Both the position numbers and the translations under genes were made by a program. Positions 8,043 to 17,191 of a DNA stretch of 64,000 bases are shown piece after piece. Numbering within the stretch: position 1 is the stretch's first letter; every line of letters starts with the position of its first letter. Below the pieces are notes generated by a model, which was not told the DNA's origin, made no database searches, and was given only the letters and a program-made list of their open reading frames with translations. The stretch lies in NCBI RefSeq assembly GCF_013410745.1, contig NZ_JACCFY010000001.1, positions 2,356,001 to 2,420,000 of the forward strand, read 5' to 3'. The DNA comes from Nesterenkonia xinjiangensis (GTDB lineage Bacteria; Actinomycetota; Actinomycetes; Actinomycetales; Micrococcaceae).

Positions 8043-9416
8043 TCAGTGGAAGCTGAACAGGCCCAGCGTCAGGGCCCCGAGCATGACGAGGATCGAGAAG
8101 CCCCAGATGATGAAGAAGGAGTACCGCAGGTGCTGTCCCAGGTTCGCCCCCGAGAGGCCCAGCGCCAGCCACAGGGCGGGCGAGAACGGGCTGACGAAGG
8201 TGCCGATCACGTTGCCGGCCATCATCGCGTGGGCGACCTCCATGGAACCGATCCCGAACTGCGCCGAGGTGGCGTCCACCAGGGGCAGCACGGAGAAGTA
8301 GTACGCGTCGGTGGAGGTCAGCAGGTCCATCGGCACACCCAGGACGCCCATGATGATGTGCAGGTTCGCCCCGGCGCCCTCCGGGATGACCGCCAGGGTG
8401 GACAGCGCCACGGACTCGAGCATCTCGGACTCGTTGAGCACTCCCAGGAACACCGCGGCGCCCAGGATCACCGCGCCCATCATGAGCGCGTTCGGCGCGT
8501 GGGCGCGGATGCGCTCCATCTGCAGGTTGGAGCCCTTGAAGTTCAGCGGCAGCGCGAGCGCCACACCCAGCATGAACGCCAGCGGCGGGGGCAGGATGTC
8601 GGCGAGCATCAGCCCGATGACGCCCAGCGCGAGCACGGCATTGGCCCAGAAGATCGCCGGGTGAGAGTTCATGCGCTCCACGATCTCGGCGCGTGCGTAG
8701 TGCTGGCGCTCGGTGAACTCGTCGGCGATCTGTCGCACGTCCACCGCCTCCGGAGAGCCGCCCTCGGTGGCCATCACCCGGCGCCTGATCCGGCGCACCT
8801 CACGCAGGCCCAGCAGCCAGGCGATGACCAGCACCAGTACCACGGCGATGATCTGCAGCGGGATCAGCGGACGATACAGCTCGATCGGGTCGATTCCGGT
8901 CACGGAGGCGGCACGGCCCAGCGGCCCGCCCCAGGGGATCATGTTCACGATCCCGGCCGAGAGCGCCAGGAGCAGTAGCAGGAGGTATCGGCTCATGTGC
9001 AGCGCCTGATACAGCGGCAGCAGGGCGGGGACGGTCAGCAGGAACGTCGTCGCCCCGGCGCCGTCGACGTGGGCCACGATGCCGATCAGCGCGGTGCCGA
9101 CGGCCACCAGCACGACTCGGCCTCGGGTCAGCAGGATCAGGGACCGCACGATCGGATCGAAGAGCCCTGCGTCCGAGAGGATGCCGAAGAACAGGATCGC
9201 GAAGATGAACATCACCACGACGCTCATCACCTGGTTGACTCCGGAGTCGAAGAACTCGACGATGTCACCGACCCCGAAGCCGACCAGGAGCGCTCCGAGG
9301 ATCGGAGTCACCACCATGGCCACCACGGGGGAGACCTTGTTCCACATCAGCAGGCCGACTGTCACGGCGATGATGCCGAGTCCGCCGACGGTCAAGAGAG
9401 TTGAAGGCTCGTCCAT
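8043..9416 (-). CDS. CitMHS-family citrate:cation symporter
   Basis: A 457-residue polytopic membrane protein of the CitMHS (Mg2+-citrate:H+) group within the ion-transporter superfamily. About 11-12 hydrophobic segments surround a cytoplasmic loop (about 230-270). Family signatures include the N-terminal GLGIIAVTVGLLMW helix, FDPIVRSLILLTRGRV, the AHVDGAGATTFL re-entrant region and MIPWGGPLGRAA. It would import metal-complexed citrate. ATG 9416 is the first good start; AAGGA lies about 14 bases upstream, so an upstream CTG is possible. It is divergent from ramB, suggesting shared control with the glyoxylate-shunt gene nearby. Confidence 0.88.
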   Translation of the reverse strand: MDEPSTLLTVGGLGIIAVTVGLLMWNKVSPVVAMVVTPILGALLVGFGVGDIVEFFDSGVNQVMSVVVMFIFAILFFGILSDAGLFDPIVRSLILLTRGRVVLVAVGTALIGIVAHVDGAGATTFLLTVPALLPLYQALHMSRYLLLLLLALSAGIVNMIPWGGPLGRAASVTGIDPIELYRPLIPLQIIAVVLVLVIAWLLGLREVRRIRRRVMATEGGSPEAVDVRQIADEFTERQHYARAEIVERMNSHPAIFWANAVLALGVIGLMLADILPPPLAFMLGVALALPLNFKGSNLQMERIRAHAPNALMMGAVILGAAVFLGVLNESEMLESVALSTLAVIPEGAGANLHIIMGVLGVPMDLLTSTDAYYFSVLPLVDATSAQFGIGSMEVAHAMMAGNVIGTFVSPFSPALWLALGLSGANLGQHLRYSFFIIWGFSILVMLGALTLGLFSFH

Positions 9417-9430
9417 GAGCAGCTGTAATC

Positions 9431-9438
9431 CTTGCGAA
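9431..9438. promoter_or_regulatory. CTTGCGAA motif in the citMHS/ramB divergent region
   Basis: The same octamer occurs upstream of aceA (5787-5794). On the minus strand it reads AACTTCGCAAG, close to the RamB consensus. It overlaps the ribosome-site region of the transporter, so chance is possible. Confidence 0.3.
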
Positions 9439-9635
9439 GTTCCGTCAGGGTCAGGGGGCAGGCTCGGCAGGCAGGTGTGCGCCGACCGCCACGCACAGAG
9501 GTCCTCCGTGCCGTCAGCGGGGCTCCTCTCCGAGGGTGTGAGGAGAGCTGGGACGCCCCGGATCCGTCCGACCGTCCTGCGAGCCGGATCACACCCTAAC
9601 CGCTGCATCACAGATGTGCACGTCTGCTCTGTAGA

Positions 9636-11207
9636 ATGAGCGCCATGCGGCCCGTGCCCGACACCCCGCGCTCAGCGCGGCCGACGACGACGTCTCCGAC
9701 CGGTTCAGGGGGCAGGATTCCCGCCGGTCGGGCACATCTGCGCTCCGTGGACCCCGGCGCCGACGGCGAGCCGGGCCTCGACCTCATCGCGCTGGGGCGC
9801 CGGGTGCGGCACCTGCGCAAGCAGTCCGGAATGACCCTCGACGTCCTCGCAGAACAGCTGGGCACCGCTCCGAGCCAGCTCTCACTGCTGGAGAACGGCA
9901 AGCGGGAGCCGAAGATCTCTCAGCTCAGCCAGCTCGCCGGGGCCTTCGGCGTCACTCTCGACGACCTCTTCGGCGCCGAGCCGCCGTCGCGCCGCGCGGC
10001 CCTGGAGATCGAGCTGGAGAAGGCCCAGCGGGGCCCCCTCTATGCTGCGCTGAATCTGCCCACGGTGCGGATCAGCAGCCGGCTGCCCATGGACGTGCTG
10101 GAATCCCTGGTGGGGCTGCAGCGCGAGCTGCGTCGTCGTCTCGAGGAGCAGGCGGCCACCCCGGAGGAGGCGCGCCGGGCCAACACCGAGCTGCGCGAGG
10201 AGATGCGCGACCGGAACAACTACTACCCCGAGATCGAGGCCGCCGCGCAGCAGCTGCTCGACGCCGTCGGGCATGGTTCCGGTCCGCTGTCCCACCATGT
10301 CGCCGCCGACATCGCCGAGCACCTGGGCTTCTCCCTGCGGTTCGTGCCCAATCTGCCTGATTCCACCCGCTCGGTCACCGACCAGCGCAACCGGATCATC
10401 TACATGACCCAGGGGCGCTCCCGGGACTGGGACGCCCGCTCGGTGCTCCTGCAGGCCCTGGGACATCATGTGCTGGGCCACACCGAACCGGAGGACTACT
10501 CGGACTTCCTGCGTCAGCGGGTCTACACCAACTACTTCGCCGCGTCGCTGCTGATGCCCGAGCGCAGCACGGTCGCGTTCCTCAAAGAGGCCAAGGCGCG
10601 CAAGGAGCTGGCCATCGAGGATCTGCGCGACGCGTTCGCGGTCTCCTACGAGTCCGCTGCCCATCGCTTCACCAATCTCGCCACGGAGCACCTGGGTATC
10701 ACCTGCCACTTCCAGAAGGTCCATGAGTCGGGAATCATCCACAAGGCCTATGAGAATGACGGCGTGAACTTCCCGGCCGATCACTCCGGGGCCATCGAGG
10801 GCCAGACCGTCTGCCGGAACTGGACTTCACGGGTGGTCTTCGACGTCGAGGACAAGTTTCGTTCCTTCAACCAGTACACGGACACCTCGGTGGGGACCTT
10901 CTGGTGCACGGCACGCACGGAGGGCCATTCCTCGGGCATGTACTCGCTGAGCATCGGGGTGCCCTTCGAGCATGTGAAATGGTTCCGCGGACGTGACACC
11001 ACCGAGCGCTGCACCTCGCGGTGCCCGGACGACCCGACCTGCTGCCGCCAGCCCCCGCGGGAGCTCGCCGAGGTCTGGGAGGGCAAGGCATGGCCGGCGG
11101 CCCGCGCCAACACCCATCTGCTGGCCGCTATGCCGCAGGGGGCGTTCCCCGGGGTGGACACCACCGAGGTCTACGAGTTCCTGGCCCGCCACGAGGCGCG
11201 GGACTGA
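9636..11207 (+). CDS. ramB: RamB-family regulator (XRE HTH plus IrrE-like and short-chain fatty-acyl domains)
   Basis: A 523-residue protein with three parts. An XRE-type helix-turn-helix spans about residues 48-105 (LGRRVRHLRKQSG, LAEQLGTAPSQLSLLENG). An ImmA/IrrE-like domain covers about 210-350. The C-terminal domain has a cysteine group (CTSRC, CCRQPP, about 455-475). The zinc-protease motif is degenerate: GHHVLGH replaces HExxH, so peptidase activity is doubtful, as in other RamB/ScfR-type regulators. Corynebacterial RamB represses aceA, aceB and acetate genes; the neighbouring aceA supports the same role. ATG 9636 is used; an in-frame ATG follows three codons later and no strong ribosome site decides between them. 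Confidence 0.88.
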   Translation: MSAMRPVPDTPRSARPTTTSPTGSGGRIPAGRAHLRSVDPGADGEPGLDLIALGRRVRHLRKQSGMTLDVLAEQLGTAPSQLSLLENGKREPKISQLSQLAGAFGVTLDDLFGAEPPSRRAALEIELEKAQRGPLYAALNLPTVRISSRLPMDVLESLVGLQRELRRRLEEQAATPEEARRANTELREEMRDRNNYYPEIEAAAQQLLDAVGHGSGPLSHHVAADIAEHLGFSLRFVPNLPDSTRSVTDQRNRIIYMTQGRSRDWDARSVLLQALGHHVLGHTEPEDYSDFLRQRVYTNYFAASLLMPERSTVAFLKEAKARKELAIEDLRDAFAVSYESAAHRFTNLATEHLGITCHFQKVHESGIIHKAYENDGVNFPADHSGAIEGQTVCRNWTSRVVFDVEDKFRSFNQYTDTSVGTFWCTARTEGHSSGMYSLSIGVPFEHVKWFRGRDTTERCTSRCPDDPTCCRQPPRELAEVWEGKAWPAARANTHLLAAMPQGAFPGVDTTEVYEFLARHEARD

Positions 11208-11214
11208 GACGGGC

Positions 11215-12597
11215 TCAGCTGCGGCGAGGTCTCCGGGATTCGCCCTGCTTGACGCTGAACCGACCGTGCAGCATCCAGTAGAGCACCAGGGTCAGCGCGA
11301 CGATCACTGCGCAGGCGCCGAACATGATCCGGTAGCTGCCGTGCTCCACCAACGGCCCGAGCACGAGCGGGGAGAGGCCGAAGCCGGTGTCGAGCAGGAT
11401 GAAGAACGTGGAGATGCCGATGCTGGTCCGGGTGGTGGGCAGCATCGAGGCGATGGTGGCCTGGAACGCCGGCAGCAGCGCACCGAAGCCCAGTCCCGCC
11501 AGCACCCCGGCGATCAGGATCGTGGCCTGGTTCGGTGACCAGGCCAGCAGGCCCAGGGCGACGGCGTAGAGCACGATCGTGGGATAGACCACCACGTTGT
11601 CTCCGAACCGGTCCTGGATCTTGCCGGCGAAGAGACGCGTCACCAGCACTGCCACCGCGTAGATCACGAAGAACATCGAGGCGGCAGTGATCATCCCCTC
11701 GCTGCGGGCGAAGCCGTTGAGGAAAGTCATGATCGAGGCGAAGCTGAAGCCCAGCAGCATGGCGATCGACGCCAGGGCGAAGGCCCGCGGTTCGATGATG
11801 TCGGCCGGACGCAGACGCAGGCGGTCCCGCCAGCGGCGCGGGACGTTCTCCGGCGCGGGCAGGCGGATCACCAGCGCGGCCACCAGGCCGATGACGGAGA
11901 TCACCGACGTGCACACGAACATCGCCCAGAAGCCCAGATGCTGGGTCAGCTGCAGTGTCAGCATCGGTCCGATGGCCGGGGGCAGGGCGACGGCGAGCAT
12001 GTAGTAGCCGGCGCCCTCGCCGCGGCGGCCGGCCGGGATCAGGGCGAAGACGGCGGCATTGAGTGCGGTCTGCCCGAAGCCGAAGGAGATGCCGTGGATC
12101 ACGCGCAGTGCGATCAGGGCCTCGTAGCTGTCCACCCAGAGGTAGGCCAGGCCGGCCAGGACGTAGACGAACAGGCAGACCAGGATGGTGCGCCGTCGGC
12201 CCAGGAAGTCCACGTACTTCCCGGCGGCGAAGCGGGAGGCCAGGGCTCCGATCACGAAGGCCGAGGCGGCGAAGCCGGCCGCAGTCTGCCCGGCCTGGAA
12301 CTCCTCCACCGCGTACACCGCCATGCCGGTGATCAGCATGTAGAAGACCAGGGCGAGGATGACGTTGACGACGATCGCCAGCAGGAAGTCCTTGGTGAAC
12401 AGGCGGGGCTGCTCCATCCCGGGCGCTCCGGCTGCGGCCCCGTCGTCCGCAGGTGCCGCGGCGGGCCCCTGGGCGTCTTCGGGGAGGGGCTGCTCGGCGG
12501 CCTGGTCGGCCGGCCTGTCAGCAGGCTGCTCGGGCTGCTGAGGCGTCGGGCGTTCCGTGGCGTCTCCTCCGTGGTGTCCTGGGCTGTCCTGTTGCAC
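11215..12597 (-). CDS. MFS transporter
   Basis: A 460-residue major-facilitator protein. A long Gln/Pro/Ala-rich hydrophilic N-terminus (about 1-65) precedes 12 predicted helices. The loop 2-3 motif appears as GKYVDFLGRRRTIL, typical of drug:H+ or sugar antiporter branches, and the repeat in the second half is GKIQDRFGDNVVV. Substrate unknown. GTG 12597 is used; the ribosome site is weak and the start codon lies inside an 8-bp inverted repeat (12591-12621), suggesting repression at the start. It is divergent from the pxpA cluster, 206 bp apart. Confidence 0.8.
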   Translation of the reverse strand: MQQDSPGHHGGDATERPTPQQPEQPADRPADQAAEQPLPEDAQGPAAAPADDGAAAGAPGMEQPRLFTKDFLLAIVVNVILALVFYMLITGMAVYAVEEFQAGQTAAGFAASAFVIGALASRFAAGKYVDFLGRRRTILVCLFVYVLAGLAYLWVDSYEALIALRVIHGISFGFGQTALNAAVFALIPAGRRGEGAGYYMLAVALPPAIGPMLTLQLTQHLGFWAMFVCTSVISVIGLVAALVIRLPAPENVPRRWRDRLRLRPADIIEPRAFALASIAMLLGFSFASIMTFLNGFARSEGMITAASMFFVIYAVAVLVTRLFAGKIQDRFGDNVVVYPTIVLYAVALGLLAWSPNQATILIAGVLAGLGFGALLPAFQATIASMLPTTRTSIGISTFFILLDTGFGLSPLVLGPLVEHGSYRIMFGACAVIVALTLVLYWMLHGRFSVKQGESRRPRRS

Positions 12598-12621
12598 CAG
12601 TGCATTATTCCACGGTGCAAC
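12591..12621. promoter_or_regulatory. Operator candidate: inverted repeat GTTGCACC-N15-GGTGCAAC
   Basis: Perfect 8-bp arms at 12591-12598 and 12614-12621. It overlaps the GTG start of the MFS gene. The spacing between half-site centres is about two helical turns. Confidence 0.45.
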
Positions 12622-12691
12622 AAACTCCGCTGAGGCGTGGGTGCTCTGCCCGCGTCGCCGGAATGCCCGGGATGCGGACTTCTGAACGCAG

Positions 12692-12704
12692 ATTGTTGAA
12701 CAAT
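12692..12704. promoter_or_regulatory. GntR-type operator ATTGTTGAACAAT upstream of pxpA
   Basis: Perfect 6+1+6 dyad about 100 bp before pxpA. Near-identical dyads stand at 22558-22568 and 22581-22593 before the NRAMP gene at the other end of the cluster. The GntR regulator at 17192 inside the cluster is the likely binder. Confidence 0.6.
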
Positions 12705-12803
12705 CCAGGAGTGTGGGGCATGCTGGAGATCACACACGTGATCTCGGCGATAGTGATCGCGACGGAGCCCGCCCCTCCCGGTGCGGGCAGGGGAGGAGCA
12801 GCC

Positions 12804-13598
12804 ATGGCAGCAGGAACCGCCGCCGGACGGAACAGTGCACCGCGCATCGACCTGAACTCCGACGTCGGGGAGTCCTTCGGCAACTGGCGGATCGGCGATG
12901 ACACCGCCATCCTGGGGACGGTCTCCAGCGCCAACATCGCCTGCGGCTTCCACGCCGGAGATCCGCTGACCATCCAGGCCACGGCCCGCACCGCCGCGGA
13001 GAACGACGTCGCCATCGGCGCCCACATCGGCTACCGGGACCTCGCCGGCTTCGGCCGCCGTCATCTGGAGTGCTCCTACGCCGAGCTCGCCGCCGACGTG
13101 CGGTATCAGCTCGGCGCCCTGCAGGCCATGGCCGGCGCAGCCGGCGCCCGGATTCGCTACGTGAAGCCCCATGGCGCGCTGTACCACTCGATGATCGGCC
13201 ACGAGGTCCACTCGCGGGCCGTCATCGACACCATCGCCTCCTTCGGCCCCGAGCTGCCGGTGCTGCTGCTCCCGGGCTCGATCGCCCTCGGCCACGCCGC
13301 CGAGGCGGGACTCCGCGGCGTCGCCGAGGCCTTCGCCGACCGGAACTACAACCCGGACGGCACACTGGTCTCCCGGCGTGAGCCCGACGCTGTGCTCCAC
13401 GAGACCGGCCAGGTGGTGGAGAACATGCTGCGCCTGGCCCAAGACCGTCAGATCATCGCCCGCGACGGGACCCGCGTCCCGGTGGAGGCCGAGTCCATCT
13501 GCGTCCACGGCGACACCGCCGGCGCCGTGGAGATGGCCCATGCCGTGCGCACCGCTCTGGAGGAAGCCGGCGTCGAGATCCGCAGCTTCGTCGCATGA
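12804..13598 (+). CDS. pxpA: 5-oxoprolinase subunit A (LamB/YcsF family)
   Basis: A 264-residue member of the LamB/YcsF family. It shows the N-terminal IDLNSDVGESFG motif (about residues 14-25), NIACGFHAGDP, GAHIGYRDLAGFGRR, VKPHGALYH and the C-terminal ICVHGDTAGA. In Bacillus the PxpABC complex opens 5-oxoproline to glutamate with ATP. ATG 12804 has GGGGAGGAGC upstream. The stop overlaps the next gene (ATGA at 13595), so PxpA, the PxpB-PxpC fusion and the biotin carboxylase are translationally linked. A GntR-type operator lies upstream. Confidence 0.94.
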   Translation: MAAGTAAGRNSAPRIDLNSDVGESFGNWRIGDDTAILGTVSSANIACGFHAGDPLTIQATARTAAENDVAIGAHIGYRDLAGFGRRHLECSYAELAADVRYQLGALQAMAGAAGARIRYVKPHGALYHSMIGHEVHSRAVIDTIASFGPELPVLLLPGSIALGHAAEAGLRGVAEAFADRNYNPDGTLVSRREPDAVLHETGQVVENMLRLAQDRQIIARDGTRVPVEAESICVHGDTAGAVEMAHAVRTALEEAGVEIRSFVA

Positions 13599-15376
13599 GT
13601 GGCCAGCTCATCGGCATCCGGGAGGCCGGTCCGCGCGCCCTGCTGCTGGAGTTCGCCGACCTCGAGCAGGTCCTGGCCCACCACCAGCATCTGACCCGGA
13701 ATCCGCTGCCAGGCCAGCGGGAGGCTGTCGCCGCGGCTCGCACCATCCTGCTGCGCTTCGAGGATCCGCGTGCCGCCCGCCGTGCGCGGGAGGAGATCGC
13801 CGAGCTGCGCGTGGACGCATCCTCCACCCAGGACACCGCTGTGGTGGAGCTCGAGGTCGTCTACGACGGAGAGGACCTGGCTGAGGTCGCCGCGCTGGTC
13901 GGGATGAGCGTGGAGGCGCTGATTGACTGGCACACGGCCGGGGACTGGACCGGAGCCTTCGGCGGATTCGCCCCCGGTTTCACCTACTGTGTGCCGACCG
14001 CGACCGACCGGGCCCTGGATGTGCCCCGCCGCACGACCCCGCGCACCGCGCTGCCCGCCGGATCAGTCGCGCTGGCCGGTGAGTTCTCCGCGGTCTATCC
14101 CCGCGTCTCGCCTGGCGGGTGGCAGCTGATCGGCCGCACCGCCGCCCGCATGTGGGACCTGGAGCGGACCGCCGAGGGTGCGGCGGAACGGGGCGGGGCC
14201 CCCGACGACGCCGGCGTCTCGCCGGCCCTGGTGCGCCCAGGTGACACTGTGCGGTACCGGGCGGTGCGCGAGGCCGCTGTGCTCACTGCTGAGGGGGCGG
14301 GCCGCAGGCCCGGGACGACCACGCCACAGCAGGCCGCCGGCGTCGTCGGCTCCACCGGCCCTGCGGAGGACCCGCCACTGGAGGTTCTCGCCCCGGGCCT
14401 GCTGACCCTCATCCAGGACTTCGGGCGCGAGGGGCTCAGCGATCTCGGCGTCTCCCGAGCCGGGGTCGCCGATGAACCCGCCATGCGCCAGGCCAACCGG
14501 CTCGTGGGCAACACCCCCGGCGCCCCGGTGCTCGAGGCGCTGCACGGCGGTCTGAGCCTGCGCACCGATCGGAACCTGGTGATCGCCGTGGCCGGTGCTG
14601 AAGGGCCGCTGCACATCGCCCATCCCGACGGCGGCTCCCGGTCCGCAGAGGCCCGGGCTCCTTTCCTGCTCGCCGCCGGGGAGAGCCTCACCGTGGGGGC
14701 TCCGCATCGAGGACTGCGTGCCGTGCTGGCGGTGCGCGGCGGAATCGCCGTGGGGCCGGTGCTCGGCAGCGCCTCCGCCGACACGATGTCCGGACTCGGC
14801 CCGGCCCCGCTGCAGGCCGGCGACCGGATCGCCCTGGGCGCCCACGCGGTGGCCCCCGTGGGCGCCCCGGAACCCAGCACGCTGCCTGTGCCCGAGCACG
14901 ACGGCGCCGTGACCCTGCGCTTCACCTGCGGGCCGCGCGATGACTGGTTCTCCGAGCAGGAGGTCACCCGGCTCCAGACCCAGCGTTGGGAGGTCACCCA
15001 GGAGTCGAACCGCATCGGGATCCGGTTGGGACTGCCCGAGGGGGAGTCCACCTCCGCCCGCCCCCTGGAGCGAGCCCGCGACGGGGAGCTGCCCAGCGAG
15101 GGCGTGCCCCGTGGATCCCTGCAGATGCCGCCGGCCGGGCTGCCGGTGCTCTTCCTCAACGACCACCCGGTGACCGGTGGCTACCCGGTCATCGGCGTCG
15201 TCATCGAGGAGGACCTCTCGGCCGCCGCCCAGCTCGCCCCGGGGGACGTCGTGCGGCTGCGCGCGGTCGACCCTGTGCGGCTGCGCGCGGTCGACCCTGT
15301 GCGGCTGCGCGCGGTCGACCCGTCCGCACCCATGACCCGCACCCCTTCCACCACGACCTGCGAGGACCCCGTATGA
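13595..15376 (+). CDS. Fused 5-oxoprolinase subunits B and C (KipI-KipA type)
   Basis: A 593-residue fusion. Residues about 5-215 match PxpB/KipI (GGFAPGFTYC, PRTALPAGSVALAG, SPGGWQLIGRT). Residues about 265-575 match PxpC/KipA of the biotin-dependent carboxyltransferase family (TLIQDFGREGLSDLGVSRAG, the LEALHGG strand, FTCGPRDDWF, SNRIGIRLGL, GYPVIGVVI). In Bacillus the two are separate proteins. With PxpA they should form ATP-dependent 5-oxoprolinase. The C-terminus ends in three VRLRAVDP repeats coded by perfect 24-bp copies. It overlaps both neighbours by four bases. Confidence 0.92.
   Translation: MSGQLIGIREAGPRALLLEFADLEQVLAHHQHLTRNPLPGQREAVAAARTILLRFEDPRAARRAREEIAELRVDASSTQDTAVVELEVVYDGEDLAEVAALVGMSVEALIDWHTAGDWTGAFGGFAPGFTYCVPTATDRALDVPRRTTPRTALPAGSVALAGEFSAVYPRVSPGGWQLIGRTAARMWDLERTAEGAAERGGAPDDAGVSPALVRPGDTVRYRAVREAAVLTAEGAGRRPGTTTPQQAAGVVGSTGPAEDPPLEVLAPGLLTLIQDFGREGLSDLGVSRAGVADEPAMRQANRLVGNTPGAPVLEALHGGLSLRTDRNLVIAVAGAEGPLHIAHPDGGSRSAEARAPFLLAAGESLTVGAPHRGLRAVLAVRGGIAVGPVLGSASADTMSGLGPAPLQAGDRIALGAHAVAPVGAPEPSTLPVPEHDGAVTLRFTCGPRDDWFSEQEVTRLQTQRWEVTQESNRIGIRLGLPEGESTSARPLERARDGELPSEGVPRGSLQMPPAGLPVLFLNDHPVTGGYPVIGVVIEEDLSAAAQLAPGDVVRLRAVDPVRLRAVDPVRLRAVDPSAPMTRTPSTTTCEDPV
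15251..15321 (+). repeat. Three perfect 24-bp tandem repeats at the 3' end of the pxpBC fusion
   Basis: Units begin at 15251, 15275 and 15299 (the last is one base short of a full identical copy) and encode VRLRAVDP three times. Only one copy is needed to close the domain, so this looks like a recent expansion. Confidence 0.9.
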
Positions 15377-17157
15377 CCACCATCCTCATCGCCAACCGCG
15401 GCGAGATCGCCGTCCGCGTCATCCGGGCTGCGGCCGAGCGCGGCCACCGCACCGTCGCCGTCTATGCCGACCAGGACGTCACCGCGCTGTACGTCGAGCT
15501 CGCCGACGTCGCCGTGGCGCTGCACGGTGCCACCGCCCCTCAGACCTACCTGGATCAGGCGAAGGTCCTCGCCGCCGCGGAGGAGACCGGCGCCGAGGCG
15601 ATCCATCCCGGCTACGGCTTCCTCTCCGAGAACGCCGACTTCGCCCGTGCCGTCATCGACGCCGGAATGACCTGGATCGGCCCCACCCCTGAGACCATCG
15701 AACGTCTCGGGGACAAGGTCGCCGCCCGGGCGCTCGCCGTGCAGGTCGGTGCCCCGCTGGCACCGGGCACCGACGGCCCGGTCAGCGGGGCGGAGGAGGT
15801 CCGTGCCTTCGCCGAGGAGCATGGGCTGCCCGTGGTCATCAAGGCCGCCCATGGTGGAGGCGGCCGCGGTATGCGGGTGGTCCGCGCCTCCGAGGACATC
15901 GACGACGCTCACGCCTCGGCCGTCCGGGAGGCTGAAGGAGCCTTCGGCCGGGGGGAGTGCTTCGTGGAACGGTTCCTGGACCGTCCCCGCCATGTGGAGG
16001 CCCAAGTGGTGGCGGATGCCCATGGGGAGGTCGCCGTCGTCGGGATCCGTGACTGTTCCCTGCAGCGCCGGAACCAGAAGCTCGTGGAGGAGGCCCCGGC
16101 GCCGTTCCTCTCCACGGAGCATCGCCTCGCCGTGCTGGACTCCGCGCGGGACATCTGCGCAGCGGCCGGCTATGTGGGCGCCGGCACGGTGGAGTACCTG
16201 CTCAGCCCGGACGGAGTGCTCAGCTTCCTGGAGGTCAACACCCGACTGCAGGTGGAGCACCCGGTCACCGAGGAGACGGCACGGGTGGATCTGGTCGCCG
16301 AGCAGCTGCGCATCGCCGCCGGAGAGCCCCTCAGCACCGCCGCCCGCCGCGCCGCCGCCGAACTGCGTGAGACCGGCGTGCTCGACGGCGGGCACGCGAT
16401 CGAGTTCCGCATCAACGCCGAGGAGCCGGCGCACGGCTTCCTGCCGACCCCGGGGCCCGTGGAGCTGCTGCAGCCTCCCACCGGCCCGGGCATCCGCGTG
16501 GACACCGGGGTGCGCAGCGGCGACGAGGTCTCCGGTGCCTTCGACTCGCTGATCGCCAAGCTCATCGTCACCGGCCCGGACCGGGCCACGGCCCTGCGTC
16601 GGGCTCGTGTCGCGCTGGCCGAGATGCGGGTCGAGGGGGTCCCCACGGTGCTGCCCTTCCACCGAGCGGTGCTCGAGGCCGACGACTTCCTCGCCGCCGA
16701 CGGTGCCGAGAGCTTCCGGGTGCACACCCGCTGGATCGAGACGGAGTTCGAGGCGGAGCTGGCAGAGTCCGAGCATCTGGCCGCCGCGGTGCGTCACCGG
16801 GAGCAGGGCATGCGTCGGACAACTGTGGAGATCGACGGGCGAGCGGTCAGCCTCGGGCTTCCCGGAGGGCTGCTGGGTCTGCTCGGTGCGGCCTCACAGG
16901 AGGCCGACCCACGCGGTGCGGGCGAGCCCGGCCGGTCCGAGGACGACGGAGCAGTCACCTCCCCGGTGGCCGGGACTCTGGTCAGCTGGTCCGCGGAGGA
17001 CGGCGACGACGTCGAGGAGGGTGCGCCGGTCGTCGTCGTGGAGGCCATGAAGATGGAGTCCACCGTGCGCGCTCCGCGCGCCGGGACACTGCACCGTGAG
17101 GACCTTGCCCCCGGCTCCTCGCTGAATGCGGGTCAGGTGCTCGCCCGGCTCCGCTGA
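15373..17157 (+). CDS. Fused biotin carboxylase / biotin carboxyl carrier protein
   Basis: A 594-residue alpha-type subunit. The biotin carboxylase part (about 1-450) has IANRGEIAVRVIRAA, HPGYGFLSENADFA, the ATP-grasp loop KAAHGGGGRGMR, FVERF, EVNTRLQVEHPVTE and the FRINAEEP motif. The carrier domain at the end has EAMKMES with biotinyl lysine K560. It would carboxylate biotin with ATP and bicarbonate. Its CoA-type carboxyltransferase partner is absent; the only adjacent partner is the PxpB-PxpC fusion, whose PxpC half belongs to the carboxyltransferase family. It starts inside the stop of that gene (ATGA). Whether it serves oxoproline breakdown or another carboxylation is unknown. Confidence 0.92.
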   Translation: MTTILIANRGEIAVRVIRAAAERGHRTVAVYADQDVTALYVELADVAVALHGATAPQTYLDQAKVLAAAEETGAEAIHPGYGFLSENADFARAVIDAGMTWIGPTPETIERLGDKVAARALAVQVGAPLAPGTDGPVSGAEEVRAFAEEHGLPVVIKAAHGGGGRGMRVVRASEDIDDAHASAVREAEGAFGRGECFVERFLDRPRHVEAQVVADAHGEVAVVGIRDCSLQRRNQKLVEEAPAPFLSTEHRLAVLDSARDICAAAGYVGAGTVEYLLSPDGVLSFLEVNTRLQVEHPVTEETARVDLVAEQLRIAAGEPLSTAARRAAAELRETGVLDGGHAIEFRINAEEPAHGFLPTPGPVELLQPPTGPGIRVDTGVRSGDEVSGAFDSLIAKLIVTGPDRATALRRARVALAEMRVEGVPTVLPFHRAVLEADDFLAADGAESFRVHTRWIETEFEAELAESEHLAAAVRHREQGMRRTTVEIDGRAVSLGLPGGLLGLLGAASQEADPRGAGEPGRSEDDGAVTSPVAGTLVSWSAEDGDDVEEGAPVVVVEAMKMESTVRAPRAGTLHREDLAPGSSLNAGQVLARLR

Positions 17158-17191
17158 GGTGCCCGGCGCTGACGCCCGATAGGTTGGTCTC

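Noticed and set aside
15251-15321. Direct repeats considered as a CRISPR-like array
   Set aside because: Units are contiguous, lack spacers and encode an in-frame peptide repeat; no cas genes are present.
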